NCBI GenBank assembly: GCA_003021005.1
Contig: PXRI01000021.1
Coordinates: 1-44,836 of the forward strand
From: Halobacteriales archaeon QS_1_69_70
GTDB taxonomy: Archaea > Halobacteriota > Halobacteria > Halobacteriales > Haloarculaceae
DNA length: 44,836 bases
Reading direction: 5' to 3'
Part shown: positions 24,576 through 32,752 of the stretch, piece by piece
Layout of the letters: the number at the start of each line of letters is the position of its first letter
Position numbering within the stretch: the stretch's first letter is position 1
Notes under the pieces: model-generated
The model's input: only the letters and a program-made list of their open reading frames with translations
Told to the model about the DNA's origin: nothing
Databases searched by the model: none
Translations under genes and position numbers: made by a program

Positions 24576-25195
24576 ATGGACGGGCGGGCACTCGAAGAGG
24601 TCGCTGGCGCCATCCGGGACGCCGGCTCGGTCGTCGCCCTGACGGGCGCCGGTGTCTCGACCGCCTCGGGCATCCCCGACTTCCGTTCAGCGGACGGTAT
24701 TTGGTCCGAGTATGACCCCCAGGCGTTCCATATCTCGCGGTTCCGCCGGGACTCGACGGCCTCCACCAGGACGCCGGCAGCGAGGACCCCGTCGAGATCC
24801 ACGGCAACGGTCGACGGGTCGCCTGTACCGGGTGTAGCCGCCGGTCCGACGCCGACCCGGTGTTCGCGCGGGCCCGGGGTGGCGAGGTGCCGCCGACCTG
24901 CGACGAGTGCGGCGACGTCCTGAAGCCCGACGACGTTCTCTTCGGCGAGCAGTTGCCCGAGCACGCGCTGTTCCGTGCGCAGGCGCTGTCGGAATCGGCC
25001 GACGCCTACCTCGTCGTCGGCTCCTCGCTGTCGGTCGAACCGGCCGCGTCGCTGCCCCGGACCGCCGCCGAGCGCGGCGCGACCCTCGTCGTGGTCAACC
25101 TCGAGGACACCCCGCTGTCGAACCGCGCGGAGTACGACTTCCGCGCCGACGTCACCGAGGCGTTACCGCTCCTGGCCGACGCCGTGGTATCGTAG
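24576..25195 (+). pseudogene. Sir2-type NAD-dependent protein deacylase, internal deletion and frame change
   Basis: The 5' part (ATG 24576) encodes VVALTGAGVSTASGIPDFRS, the NAD-binding site, to HISRFRRD at 24752. From 24755 the +2 frame continues DGLHQDAGSEDPVEIHGN (catalytic His in IHG), the zinc ribbon cysteines (CTGC...CDEC), KPDDVLFGEQLP, VVGSSLSVEPA and a normal end at 25195. The intervening segment expected in Sir2 proteins (about 40 residues including the QN of the QN-x-D motif) is missing and the frames do not match. Each half is otherwise pristine. If real, the gene is dead or makes a truncated protein; if an artefact, the gene is an ordinary sirtuin acting on lysine acyl groups. 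Confidence 0.85.
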
Positions 25196-25239
25196 CCTCG
25201 GATAGCTTTTTGCCGCAGGGCAGCCACGAGCCGGCCACC

Positions 25240-25641
25240 ATGGAGTACGAAGTCGTCGAACTGGCGGACGCCCCGGTGACCGACCTCTCGGAGATGGAGG
25301 CGCTGCCGCCGGACCACGATGTCAAACCCGTCGGGGACCTCCTCGGCCTGGAGGAGATGCGGGCGACCGTCTGGTACTTCGAGCCCGGCGAGGAGATCCA
25401 GTACCACGCCCACAGCGAACAGGAGGAGCTCTACTACGTCGTCCAGGGCGAGTTCTCGCTGAAACTCGGCCGGTCCGGCGAGGAGGAGTACGTCGAGGTC
25501 GAGGAGGGTGCGCTGTGGGCAGCCGGGCCGGAGATCGGCCATGGCCACCGGTACGTCGGCGACGAGGAGGGGGTCGTCCTCTCGATCGGCGCGCCGCCCG
25601 TCGAGGACCCGGGGCTGGACCCACACGAGCTCGACGAGTGA
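25240..25641 (+). CDS. Cupin-domain protein
   Basis: 133 residues, ATG 25240, with GCTTTTTGCC about 30 bases upstream. Single-domain cupin: motif 1 FEPGEEIQYHAHSEQEELYYV gives the His, His and Glu ligands, and motif 2 is EGALWAAGPEIGHGHRYVG. It probably binds a divalent metal. Such small cupins act as isomerases, dioxygenases or binding proteins, and nothing here selects one. A long repeat island follows its stop. Confidence 0.85.
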   Translation: MEYEVVELADAPVTDLSEMEALPPDHDVKPVGDLLGLEEMRATVWYFEPGEEIQYHAHSEQEELYYVVQGEFSLKLGRSGEEEYVEVEEGALWAAGPEIGHGHRYVGDEEGVVLSIGAPPVEDPGLDPHELDE

Positions 25642-26139
25642 GCACTCGAGCCGGCGGCACCCCCGGCCCATCGTCCGGCTCGCGTGTCGTTCCTCTCTGC
25701 GGTCGGAGCTAGCGGCTCGCTCGTCCGGCGGCCTCCCTACGGTCGCCCCGCCCGCCGCCCGGCGCCAGGCTCGCGGCTCACTCCGTTCGCCGCTCGCCCG
25801 TTCCGAGGCCTCCCTCCGGTCGGCCTCGCGCCTCGCGTGTCGTCGGTCGCTCCGCTCACTGCTCGCGGCTGGTTCAACTCACCGCTCGCCTAACCGAGGC
25901 GCTCCCGGTGGTCGCGCCTCGCACCTCCCGCTCGCTCGTCCGGCGGCACTCCCTGGCTCACGGATCACTTCGTTCACCGGCAGCGCTTCGCCCTGCCGAA
26001 CCCTCGCTCGCTGCGCTCGCGAGGACTCCGTTCGCCCGTTCGGCGGCCTCCCTCCGGTCGGCCTCCCGCGTCGCGCCGCCCGGCTCGCGGCTTCGCCGCT
26101 CGCTCGTCCGGCGGCGCTCCCGATGGTCGCGCCGCCAGC
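25642..26139 (-). repeat. GC-rich mosaic repeat island B
   Basis: About 500 bases between the convergent cupin and glutaredoxin-like genes, made of recurring strings such as GCTCGTCCGGCGGC, CTCCCTCCGGTCGGCCTC, CGCTCGCTGCGCTCGCGAGG and CACTCCGTTCGCCG. All frames are open but encode only Arg/Ser/Ala/Pro repeats. The same strings form islands at 37.4-37.9 kb (same strand) and 41.2-41.9 kb (opposite strand). A double-hairpin core is at 25978-26024 (CGGCAG with CTGCCG, then CCTCGC with GCGAGG). No gene is seen in it. Confidence 0.85.
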
Positions 26140-26140
26140 C

Positions 26141-26416
26141 TCAGATCGCTGCTTCGACCTCCTCCGGCGAGTCGGCCTCGCCGTAGGTCGTCTCGAGGTA
26201 CTCGAAGATCCGTGCGGACTCGGACATCGTGACCCCGTAATCGTCGTCGACGATGACGGGGACCTGCCGCTGGCCGGAGACCGCATTGACCTCGTTCCGC
26301 CGGGAGTGGCGGCCCTCGACCCAGACGCTGTCGAACTCCAGGTCCAGCGCCTCGAGCTTGTCGACGACGAACTCGCAGTACGGACACCCCTCGAGCCGGT
26401 AGAGCGTGAGCGACAT
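26141..26416 (-). CDS. Glutaredoxin/GST N-terminal domain-like thioredoxin-fold protein
   Basis: 91 residues, ATG 26416. A minimal thioredoxin fold: beta1 LTLYRLEG, the redox motif CPYC at 11-14, a helix EFVVDKLEAL, then the cis-Pro segment RQVPVIVDDD and SARIFEYLETTYG, as in glutaredoxins and GST N-terminal domains. It probably reduces disulfides or mixed disulfides with low-molecular-weight thiols, which in haloarchaea include gamma-glutamylcysteine. It is divergent from the redoxin gene (86 bases between starts). Repeat island B begins at its stop. Confidence 0.87.
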   Translation of the reverse strand: MSLTLYRLEGCPYCEFVVDKLEALDLEFDSVWVEGRHSRRNEVNAVSGQRQVPVIVDDDYGVTMSESARIFEYLETTYGEADSPEEVEAAI

Positions 26417-26502
26417 ACCCGACAGTTCGGCCGCGTCGACAAAAAGCCGACGCCGGCCTCGTAGGACACCGCGCTTATGGGCCGCCGCTCGGATGTGGGG
26501 GT

Positions 26503-26985
26503 ATGCCCCCGGCAGTCGGCGACGCCGCGCCTCGATTCGAGGCGCTACTCTGTGACGGCGAGACGTTCCGGGCGATGACGCTCACGGAGCGCACCGGTGA
26601 CCGCGGCGCCGTCCTCGTCTTCGACGGCTTCGTGTTCTCGGCCATCGCGCGGAACTGGTGGCGGCGGTACGACCGCGCCGGGTGGGACGAGTTCGACGGC
26701 GTCACCGTCACCGGCGTGGTCCGGGACGGCCCGTACTCGATCAACGAGTTCCTCCGGCAGAACGACAGCCCCTTCGCCGTCTTCTCCGACGTCGACGGAG
26801 CGGTCGCCGACGCCTACGACCTCCTCGTCGAACGGGAGGGCATGGCCGGTATCCACACGGCGCGCCGTGCGATCTTCGTCCTCGACGTCGACGGGGTCGT
26901 CCGCCACGCCTGGGACACCGACGAGTGGATCCACCCCGTGCCGCGGGCGGAGATCGAGGCGGCCGTCGACGAACTCGGTCAGTAG
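26503..26985 (+). CDS. Redoxin (peroxiredoxin-like) domain protein lacking the peroxidatic Cys
   Basis: 160 residues, ATG 26503. The AhpC/TSA-Redoxin fold is visible: VGDAAPRFEALLCDGETF, AVLVFDGFVFSAIARNWW, FAVFSDVDGAVADAYDLL and RRAIFVLDVDGVVRHAW. At the place of the peroxidatic Cys (after the first strand) it has FSAIARNWW, and the only cysteine is Cys17 in LLCDGE, so peroxidase activity of the usual kind is unlikely. It may be a structural or regulatory relative. It is divergent from the glutaredoxin-like gene, which suggests shared redox regulation. Confidence 0.8.
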   Translation: MPPAVGDAAPRFEALLCDGETFRAMTLTERTGDRGAVLVFDGFVFSAIARNWWRRYDRAGWDEFDGVTVTGVVRDGPYSINEFLRQNDSPFAVFSDVDGAVADAYDLLVEREGMAGIHTARRAIFVLDVDGVVRHAWDTDEWIHPVPRAEIEAAVDELGQ

Positions 26986-27296
26986 TGCGCCGCGGCGACC
27001 GCGGCCGGCACGACCACCACCAGCCAGTAGACCAGACCGCCGACCGGTGCGGTGGTCATCTGGGTGCCGAGCCAGAGCCCGGCGACGACCCCGATGGCGG
27101 CATAGCCCGCCGGCGAAAACGCCCCGGCGACGACGGCGATACAGGTGGGGGCGTCATCGTAGCCCGGACCGACTCGACGGCGGACTACCGTGCCGTGGTC
27201 TCGTCGACCGCAACGTTCGGCGCCGTGCGGTACCTGAGACCACGGAACGCTGTCGGGCGTTCCCAGGCCGCGGGCGGTCGCCGGGGCGAACATCAT
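26979..27296 (-). CDS. Small hydrophobic protein, uncertain 5' end
   Basis: The last 55 residues look real: PTCIAVVAGAFSPAGY, GVVAGLWLGTQM and VYWLVVVVPAAVAAAHY, two or three membrane helices. The first half of the 105-residue frame (from ATG 27296) is Arg/Gly-rich and does not look like protein. An out-of-frame ATG within GATGACGCCCCCACC near 27150-27164 would give a short membrane protein if the C-run had one base fewer or more. The gene may be frameshifted, truncated or wrongly started. It overlaps the redoxin stop by seven bases. Confidence 0.4.
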   Translation of the reverse strand: MMFAPATARGLGTPDSVPWSQVPHGAERCGRRDHGTVVRRRVGPGYDDAPTCIAVVAGAFSPAGYAAIGVVAGLWLGTQMTTAPVGGLVYWLVVVVPAAVAAAHY

Positions 27297-27390
27297 TACG
27301 TCCCGATCGGGTGACGGTCCCGGTCCGTCGCCTCCAATGCCGCCCGGACCGAGCGCGACCACGGCGGCGTCGCCGGTCGGAGCTGATCCG

Positions 27391-28614
27391 TCAGCTGACG
27401 CCGAGTTCCTTCGCGATCGTGTTCAGCTGGATCTCGTCGGTCCCCTCGACGACCCGGAGGATCCTCGCGGTCTCCAGTTCGTCCATGAACGGGTTGTCCT
27501 CGGCGAGTCCGTTGCCGCCGTGGACCTGGACGACGTCGTCGGCGACGTCGAACATCACGTTCGACGCCAGGTACTTGACGATCGAGGACTCCTCGATGGT
27601 CTGCTCGCCCTCGTCCATCAGCCAGGCGAGCCGGAGTGCGGCGGCGTCGGCGGCGAATGCGTTCGCTCGGGCGCGGGCCAGCTTGTGGGAGACGCCTTGG
27701 AACTTTCCGATCGGCCGGCCGAACGCCTCCCGCTCCGTGGCGTACTCGACGCCCCGCTCGATGAGGAACTCCGTGTGGCCCAGCGCCCGCGCGCCGATCT
27801 CCAGCCGCCCGAGCGAGAGGAACTCCATCGCGTCGTAGAAGGCGCCATCCTCCGTGCCCAGCACGCGGTCGTCCGGAAGGCGGACGTCGTCCAGCGCGAT
27901 CTCGCCCTGCATCCCCGTCATCCCGACGGCGTTGTTCAGCGAGGCGACCTCGTACTCGTCGCGTTCGACGATGAAGCAGGTGATGCCCCCGTACCGACCC
28001 ATCTCCTCGATCGGCGACGTGCGGGCGAGCACTTGCACGAAGTCGGCGTACGGTGCGTTCGTGATCCACTGCTTGCGGCCGTTCAGGACCCACTCGTCGC
28101 CGTCTCTCTCCGCCGTCGTCGACATGTTCGGCGAGTCCGAGCCGACGCCCGGCTCCGTCTGGGCGAACGCGGTCGACTTCTCGCCGCGGACGCAGGGCTC
28201 GAGGTACCGCTCGACCTGCTCGCCCGCCGCCTGTGCCAACAGCGGCTTCGGCCCCTCCGGCCCGGCCAGCACGTACTCCGAGAGGCCCGGCCCGGACGAG
28301 GCGACGTGCTTCATCGCCCGGTACCAGGTGACGTTCGAGACCCCCTCCCCGCCCGCCTCCTCCGGGAGGTTCATCGCGTAGAAGCCCGCCTCGCCGCTCT
28401 TCTCGCGGACTTCCTGGATGGCCTCCTGGACCGCCGGGACGAGCCGTCCGTCCTCGGCGTGTCGCTTCCGCGGGTTCGACCAGGTCGCTCCGAGGTCATC
28501 CTCCAGCGGCTCGACCTCCTGCTCGATGAACTCATCGAGGCTGGTGAGAATGAGGTTCGTCTCTTCGGCCGTCCCGAAGCTGACACCCACGTTCGGGGTT
28601 TCCTGTATCGCCAT
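27391..28614 (-). CDS. Acyl-CoA dehydrogenase
   Basis: 407 residues from ATG 28614. ACAD features: AFAQTEPGVGSDSPNMSTT (FAD/substrate loop), LNGRKQWITNAPYADF, YATEREAFGRPIGKFQGVSHKLA, VHGGNGLAEDNPF, and VVEGTDEIQLNTIAKEL with the usual catalytic Glu of the EGT motif. It is FAD-dependent and passes electrons to ETF. Compared with the other ACAD here it is more like crotonobetainyl/short-chain types. It is divergent from the CaiB-type CoA transferase (126 bases between starts), a pairing that suggests one catabolic route for a CoA-activated acid. Confidence 0.9.
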   Translation of the reverse strand: MAIQETPNVGVSFGTAEETNLILTSLDEFIEQEVEPLEDDLGATWSNPRKRHAEDGRLVPAVQEAIQEVREKSGEAGFYAMNLPEEAGGEGVSNVTWYRAMKHVASSGPGLSEYVLAGPEGPKPLLAQAAGEQVERYLEPCVRGEKSTAFAQTEPGVGSDSPNMSTTAERDGDEWVLNGRKQWITNAPYADFVQVLARTSPIEEMGRYGGITCFIVERDEYEVASLNNAVGMTGMQGEIALDDVRLPDDRVLGTEDGAFYDAMEFLSLGRLEIGARALGHTEFLIERGVEYATEREAFGRPIGKFQGVSHKLARARANAFAADAAALRLAWLMDEGEQTIEESSIVKYLASNVMFDVADDVVQVHGGNGLAEDNPFMDELETARILRVVEGTDEIQLNTIAKELGVS

Positions 28615-28740
28615 AGCGCCATATGCGGCGGCCGCCTCCTTGAACCCTGTGTGCCGCCAGGCCGGACCCTGAACCCGGACCACGCGTCGTCAGTGCTCCG
28701 GCGACAGCAGGCTTATGCCACGACGCGACGACCGCCCCAC
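28615..28740. promoter_or_regulatory. Divergent promoter region, acyl-CoA dehydrogenase / CoA transferase
   Basis: 126 bases between two divergent starts. GGCTTATGCC at 28710-28719 is about 26 bases before the CoA-transferase ATG (leaderless). On the other strand a weaker box, GCATATGG around 28618-28626, lies close to the dehydrogenase start. Confidence 0.5.
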
Positions 28741-29910
28741 ATGCGACTCGACGGCGTGCGCGTCCTCGATCTGACGCGGTTGCTCCCCGGCCCGTACGCG
28801 ACGCAACTGCTCGCCGACGCCGGCGCTGACGTGGTGAAGGTCGAGGACACCGGCGCCGGCGACTACGCTCGCCACATGCCGCCGGTCACCGACGACGGCG
28901 TCGGCGCCGTCTTCGACGCCGTCAACCGCGGCAAGCGCAGCGTCGCCATCGACCTAAAGGACGACGACGGCCGGGCGGCCTTCCACGACCTCGTCGCCGA
29001 CGCCGACGTCGTCATCGAGAGCTTCCGCCCCGGCGTCACCGACCGCCTCGGCGTCGACTACGGGACGCTCACCGACCACCGGCCGGACCTGGTGTACTGC
29101 TCGCTCACCGGGTACGGCCAGGCCGGCCCGTACGCCGACCGGGCCGGCCACGACCTCAACTACGTCGGCCTCGCCGGTCTCCTCGACATGACCCGGGAGG
29201 GCGAGGACGAGACGCCCCGCGTGCCGGGGTATCAGATCGCCGACATGGCCGGCGGCCTCCTGGCGGCGTTCTCGATCTGTTCGGCGCTGCTCTCCCGGGA
29301 ACTCGGGAACACCGACGGGGAGTACCTCGACGTAGCATTGACCGACGCTGTCGTCTCCTTCTCGCAGGCCATCGCCCCGGACGCGCTGGCAGGCGACGAG
29401 CCCCGACCGGGCGAGACCCCGCTGACCGGGCAGTACCCCTGGTACGACATCTACGAGACGAAGGACGGCCGGTACGTCACGCTCGGCGCCCTGGAGCCGC
29501 AGTTCTGGACCGCCTTCTGTGAGGCCGTCGACCGCCCGGACCTCGCGGACGCCCACATGACCGGCGACGCCGCCGAGCGCGAGGCGCTCCGCGAGGAGTT
29601 GACCGACATCTTCCGGTCCCGGACCCGCGAGGAGTGGGCCGACGCGATGGCCGACGTCGACGCGACGGTGGACGCCGTCTACACCCCGGCGGAGACCTTC
29701 GAGCACCCACAGGTCGAGGCCCGCGGATACGTCGAACGGCCCGCCGACGCGGCGCCGCGGGTCGGCCTCCCCGTCTGCGGCTCGGAGATATCCCGTGGTG
29801 ACGTCGGCGCCGCCCCGGGGCACGGCGAGCACACCGTGGAGGTGCTCTCGGCCGCCGGCCTCGGAGCTGACGAGATCCAGCGGCTGCGGGACGCCGGCGC
29901 GATCAGCTGA
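28741..29910 (+). CDS. CaiB/BaiF-family (class III) CoA transferase
   Basis: 389 residues, ATG 28741. Class III CoA-transferase motifs: VLDLTRLLPGPYATQLLADAGADVVKVED at the N terminus, NRGKRSVAIDLK, DVVIESFRPGV, CSLTGYGQAGP and VPGYQIADMAGG with the catalytic Asp at 168, plus the second-domain WYDIYETKDGRYVTLGALE. It moves CoA between an acyl-CoA and a carboxylic acid through a mixed anhydride/thioester on that Asp. Together with the divergent ACAD it suggests degradation of a carnitine-like, branched or aromatic acid; the substrate is unknown. It overlaps the convergent EamA gene by eight bases. Confidence 0.9.
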   Translation: MRLDGVRVLDLTRLLPGPYATQLLADAGADVVKVEDTGAGDYARHMPPVTDDGVGAVFDAVNRGKRSVAIDLKDDDGRAAFHDLVADADVVIESFRPGVTDRLGVDYGTLTDHRPDLVYCSLTGYGQAGPYADRAGHDLNYVGLAGLLDMTREGEDETPRVPGYQIADMAGGLLAAFSICSALLSRELGNTDGEYLDVALTDAVVSFSQAIAPDALAGDEPRPGETPLTGQYPWYDIYETKDGRYVTLGALEPQFWTAFCEAVDRPDLADAHMTGDAAEREALREELTDIFRSRTREEWADAMADVDATVDAVYTPAETFEHPQVEARGYVERPADAAPRVGLPVCGSEISRGDVGAAPGHGEHTVEVLSAAGLGADEIQRLRDAGAIS

Positions 29911-30805
29911 CACCGGCCCCGACCATGTCGACGAGGGCCCGGCGCTTCAACAGTGCGAACCCGAGGAAGACGACGACGAACCCGACGAGCGAGAGGATAC
30001 CGACCCTCTCGCCGAGGACGGCGACGCCGACCACGGTCGCGACCACCGGCACCAGGTAGGCGACGAGGCTCGCCTCGAAGGCGCCACGGTCGTGCAGGAT
30101 GGTGAAGTAGATGATGAACGCGAGCGCGGTCGAGAACACCCCGAGATAGGCGACGACGCCGACGGCGGCGGGCTCGGCGGCTCTCGCCGGAACGGGTTCA
30201 CCGGCGGCGAGACTGAGCAGGTGCAACACCAGGCCGCCGACCAGCATGGCCCACCCGGTCATCGGGACGCGCTCCATCGACGGGCGGGCGCGGTCGACGA
30301 GCACGCTGCCGAGCGAGACGCTTGCCACCTGCCCGAGGATGATCAGCCGGCCGGCCGTGTCACCGGCCAGCAGGCTGTCGGGGTTCGGCTGGACGACGAG
30401 CGCGATCCCGAGAAAGCCCAGGGCAACGCCGACGCTTCCGACCCCCGAGAGGCGCTCGCCGAGGAGCCCCAGCGCCCACAGCGCCGTCGCGATCGGCACC
30501 ATCGCCTGGAGGATCGCGGCGACGCCGCTCGGGACGGTCTGCTGGCCGATGAAGAGCAGTCCGTTCCCCGCGACCAGGAACAAGCCCCCGAAGACGATCG
30601 CGTGTCTGTCGTTCCGACCGACGGGCCGCCAGCCATCGGTCGAGACGGCGGCGTACCCCAACAGGAGTACCGCGGCGGTGTCGTACCGAAACGCCGCGAA
30701 CAACAGCGGCGGGATGTACTCGAGGCCGACGGAGATCGCGGGAAACGACAGCCCCCACATCGTCGCCAGCGTGACGAACAGGGCGGTCGCGTACCACCGG
30801 GACAC
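29903..30805 (-). CDS. EamA-family (drug/metabolite) transporter
   Basis: 300 residues with GTG at 30805 (VSRWYATALFVTLATMWG). Ten hydrophobic segments arranged as two EamA repeats of five: the first includes FVTLATMWGLSFPAISVGL and GLFLVAGNGLLFIGQQT, the second LIILGQVASVSLGSVLVDRA and FIIYFTILHDRGAF. The typical end VGFVVVFLGFALLKRR is complete. Such proteins export small metabolites or amino acids by secondary transport. The frame is open to 30970, but the extra N-terminal part is Arg/Pro-rich and not membrane-like. The 260 bases upstream hold no gene. Confidence 0.87.
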   Translation of the reverse strand: MSRWYATALFVTLATMWGLSFPAISVGLEYIPPLLFAAFRYDTAAVLLLGYAAVSTDGWRPVGRNDRHAIVFGGLFLVAGNGLLFIGQQTVPSGVAAILQAMVPIATALWALGLLGERLSGVGSVGVALGFLGIALVVQPNPDSLLAGDTAGRLIILGQVASVSLGSVLVDRARPSMERVPMTGWAMLVGGLVLHLLSLAAGEPVPARAAEPAAVGVVAYLGVFSTALAFIIYFTILHDRGAFEASLVAYLVPVVATVVGVAVLGERVGILSLVGFVVVFLGFALLKRRALVDMVGAGVS

Positions 30806-31065
30806 GGTGGGTGGTCTCGCGGCCGCGTGAAATCCCTGCCGTTTGCGGCGGCGACGGGGGCCGGCCAGCGCTGCCCGGCGCGTCCGGAGTGGCGAACAGG
30901 CGACCCGTTCGTCGTGAACGCCGGCCCGTGGGTCGCACACCCGCCTCGGCGGCCCGGCGCGGACGGTCACCGCACGGGCCGTCTGGTCCCCTCTCGGTAT
31001 CTAAATCCTCGGGTAACCTGCCACGACCGGTGTCGGTCGGAGATCCGGCCGTCCGCCCCGTTGCG

Positions 31066-32662
31066 TCAGTCGTGGATGAGGACGTCGATGACATCGGTGC
31101 CGCCGGTCTCGAGCGCGGTCTCGTACACTTCGGGGAACTCCGCAGTGGTTTCGACGAGGTGGCCGCGAGCTCCGTGGCTCTCGACGTTCCGCGGGATGTC
31201 GACGTGCGGGTCGAAGTCCATCCCGACGAAGTCGTAGTCCGCTTCCTCGCCGCCCATCATCTCGAGGGTGTTGTCCTTGAGGATGCGGTAGTTGCGGTTG
31301 TCGGGGACGACGACCGTCAGGTCGACGGCCTGGCGGACGGCCGAGTAGATGGCGTGGGGGTAGTAGAGGTAGGAGCCGTCGCCGATGTACCCCACGACGG
31401 TACGGGGGTTGTCACGGAGGGATTCGGCGATGGCGGCGCCGACGGCGGCCGGCAGGCCGTAGCCGAGGCCGCCGCCCTTGTTCGACAGCAACTGTTCGGC
31501 CCCGAACGGGAACCGGGTGAGCAGCGCGAACTTTGCGGTGACGCCCTCGTCGACGATGTACGTGTCGGAATCGACGGCCTTCATGTGGTCCACGAGTTCG
31601 GCCTTCGACGAGCGGGTGTCGCCGTCCGGCTTCTCGTCCTCCCCCATCTCCGTCATCGTGGCCTCGAGGCCGGTCTTCATCGTCTGAACGTACTGGATCC
31701 GTTCATCGCGCTCGGCGTCGTCGAGGCGGTCCTCGACGCGGTCGGCGAGTGTCCTCGGAGACGAGCGGGTTCTCGTGGCGGAGCAGCGTGGTGTTCGTCG
31801 AGCAGCCGACCAGCGCGAGCGTGTCGGTGTCCATCAGCATCGAGGCGACGTCCTCGTCGGGCCCGACGAAGGAGATCCACTGCTCGTGGTCGGTCGGGAA
31901 GTTGATCTCGCAGGCGAGGATCTCGCCGTGGACGCGGGCGCCGCAGGCCTCGGCGAGGCGGACGGCGGCGTCGACGGCGTCGGTCCCGGCGCGAGCGACG
32001 TGGTCGCCGACGACGAGTACCGGCTGGTCGGCCTCGACGAGGTAGTCGGCAGCCGTCTCGATGTTCTCCGGGTCGCCGCCGCCGGCATCGGGGATCGGGC
32101 CGAGCCGCTGTGGGTCCGCGTCGGTCTCGGACTGCATGACGTCAACGGGGAACGAGAGGAACACGGGACCGGTCGGTGGCGTCAGCGCCACCCGGACGGC
32201 CCGCCGGAGCAGCATCGGGAGGGCGTCGACGTCCGTGACCTCGGCCGAGAACTTGCAGAACTGCGAGACCAGCTCCTCCAGGTCGCCGGTCAACAGCGGC
32301 TCCTCGTGGCGGAAGTCGAGTTCGTGGTTGCCGGCGGTGACGAGCACCGGCGCGCCGCCGTACATCGCGCCGAAGACGTTCCCGAGCCCGTGGGCGAGGC
32401 CGGGCGTGATGTGGAGGTTGACCACCCCTAGCGGGCACACCGACGGGTCGCCGTCCGTGTGGTATCGCCGCGTGGAGGCGTAGCCGGCGGCCATCCCGGT
32501 GGCGACGTCCTCCTGGAGGCCGAGGACGTACTCGACGTCGCCGTCGCCGAGCGCCTCCATGATCGGGAGTTCGGTCGTGCCGGGGTTGCCGAAGACGTGT
32601 TCGACCCCGTACTGCTCGAGGGCGTCCACGAACAGGTCCGCGCCCGTGTAGGCGTCAGGCAT
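31066..32662 (-). pseudogene. TPP-dependent enzyme (benzoylformate decarboxylase/acetolactate synthase-like), internal deletion and frame change
   Basis: N-terminal part from ATG 32662: VDALEQYGVEHVFGNPGTTELPIMEAL with the cofactor Glu region, EDVATGMAAGYA, VVNLHITPGLAHGLGN and PTGPVFLSFPVDVM, up to HENPLVSEDT near 31748. From 31749 the other frame continues LADRVEDRLDD, then EGVTAKFALL, GGGLGYGLPAAVGAAIAE and the TPP-Mg motif GDGSYLYYPHAIYSA...DNRNYR to TGA/TAA at 31066. About 30 residues expected between the central and the TPP-binding domain are missing with loss of frame. Otherwise both parts are intact. An upstream in-frame ATG at 32698 exists, but the TATA box lies between the two ATGs, so 32662 is the likely start. 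The substrate is a 2-keto acid, unspecified. Confidence 0.85.
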
Positions 32663-32684
32663 GGGTTCCACTGCCGGTGGCGCC

Positions 32685-32692
32685 GATAAATA
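32685..32692 (-). promoter_or_regulatory. TATA box of the TPP-enzyme gene
   Basis: Minus-strand TATTTATC centred 26 bases before the ATG at 32662, the classic haloarchaeal leaderless spacing. It decides the start against the ATG at 32698. Confidence 0.7.
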
Positions 32693-32752
32693 GTTCATCC
32701 CTCCGCCGTCGACGGGCGGACGTCCGCCACGGTCGGGGCACCGCCGGACCGG

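Noticed and set aside
25508-26464. Long open frames across island B (and 41371-43119, 37496-38077 across islands D and C)
   Set aside because: They translate into Arg/Ser/Ala/Pro/Gly repeats caused by stop-poor GC-rich DNA, are open on both strands, and have no start signals.
29795-31237. Very long plus-strand frame overlapping the EamA transporter
   Set aside because: It runs antisense to a ten-helix transporter with normal family features; the translation is Asp/Glu/Arg/Gly repetitive.
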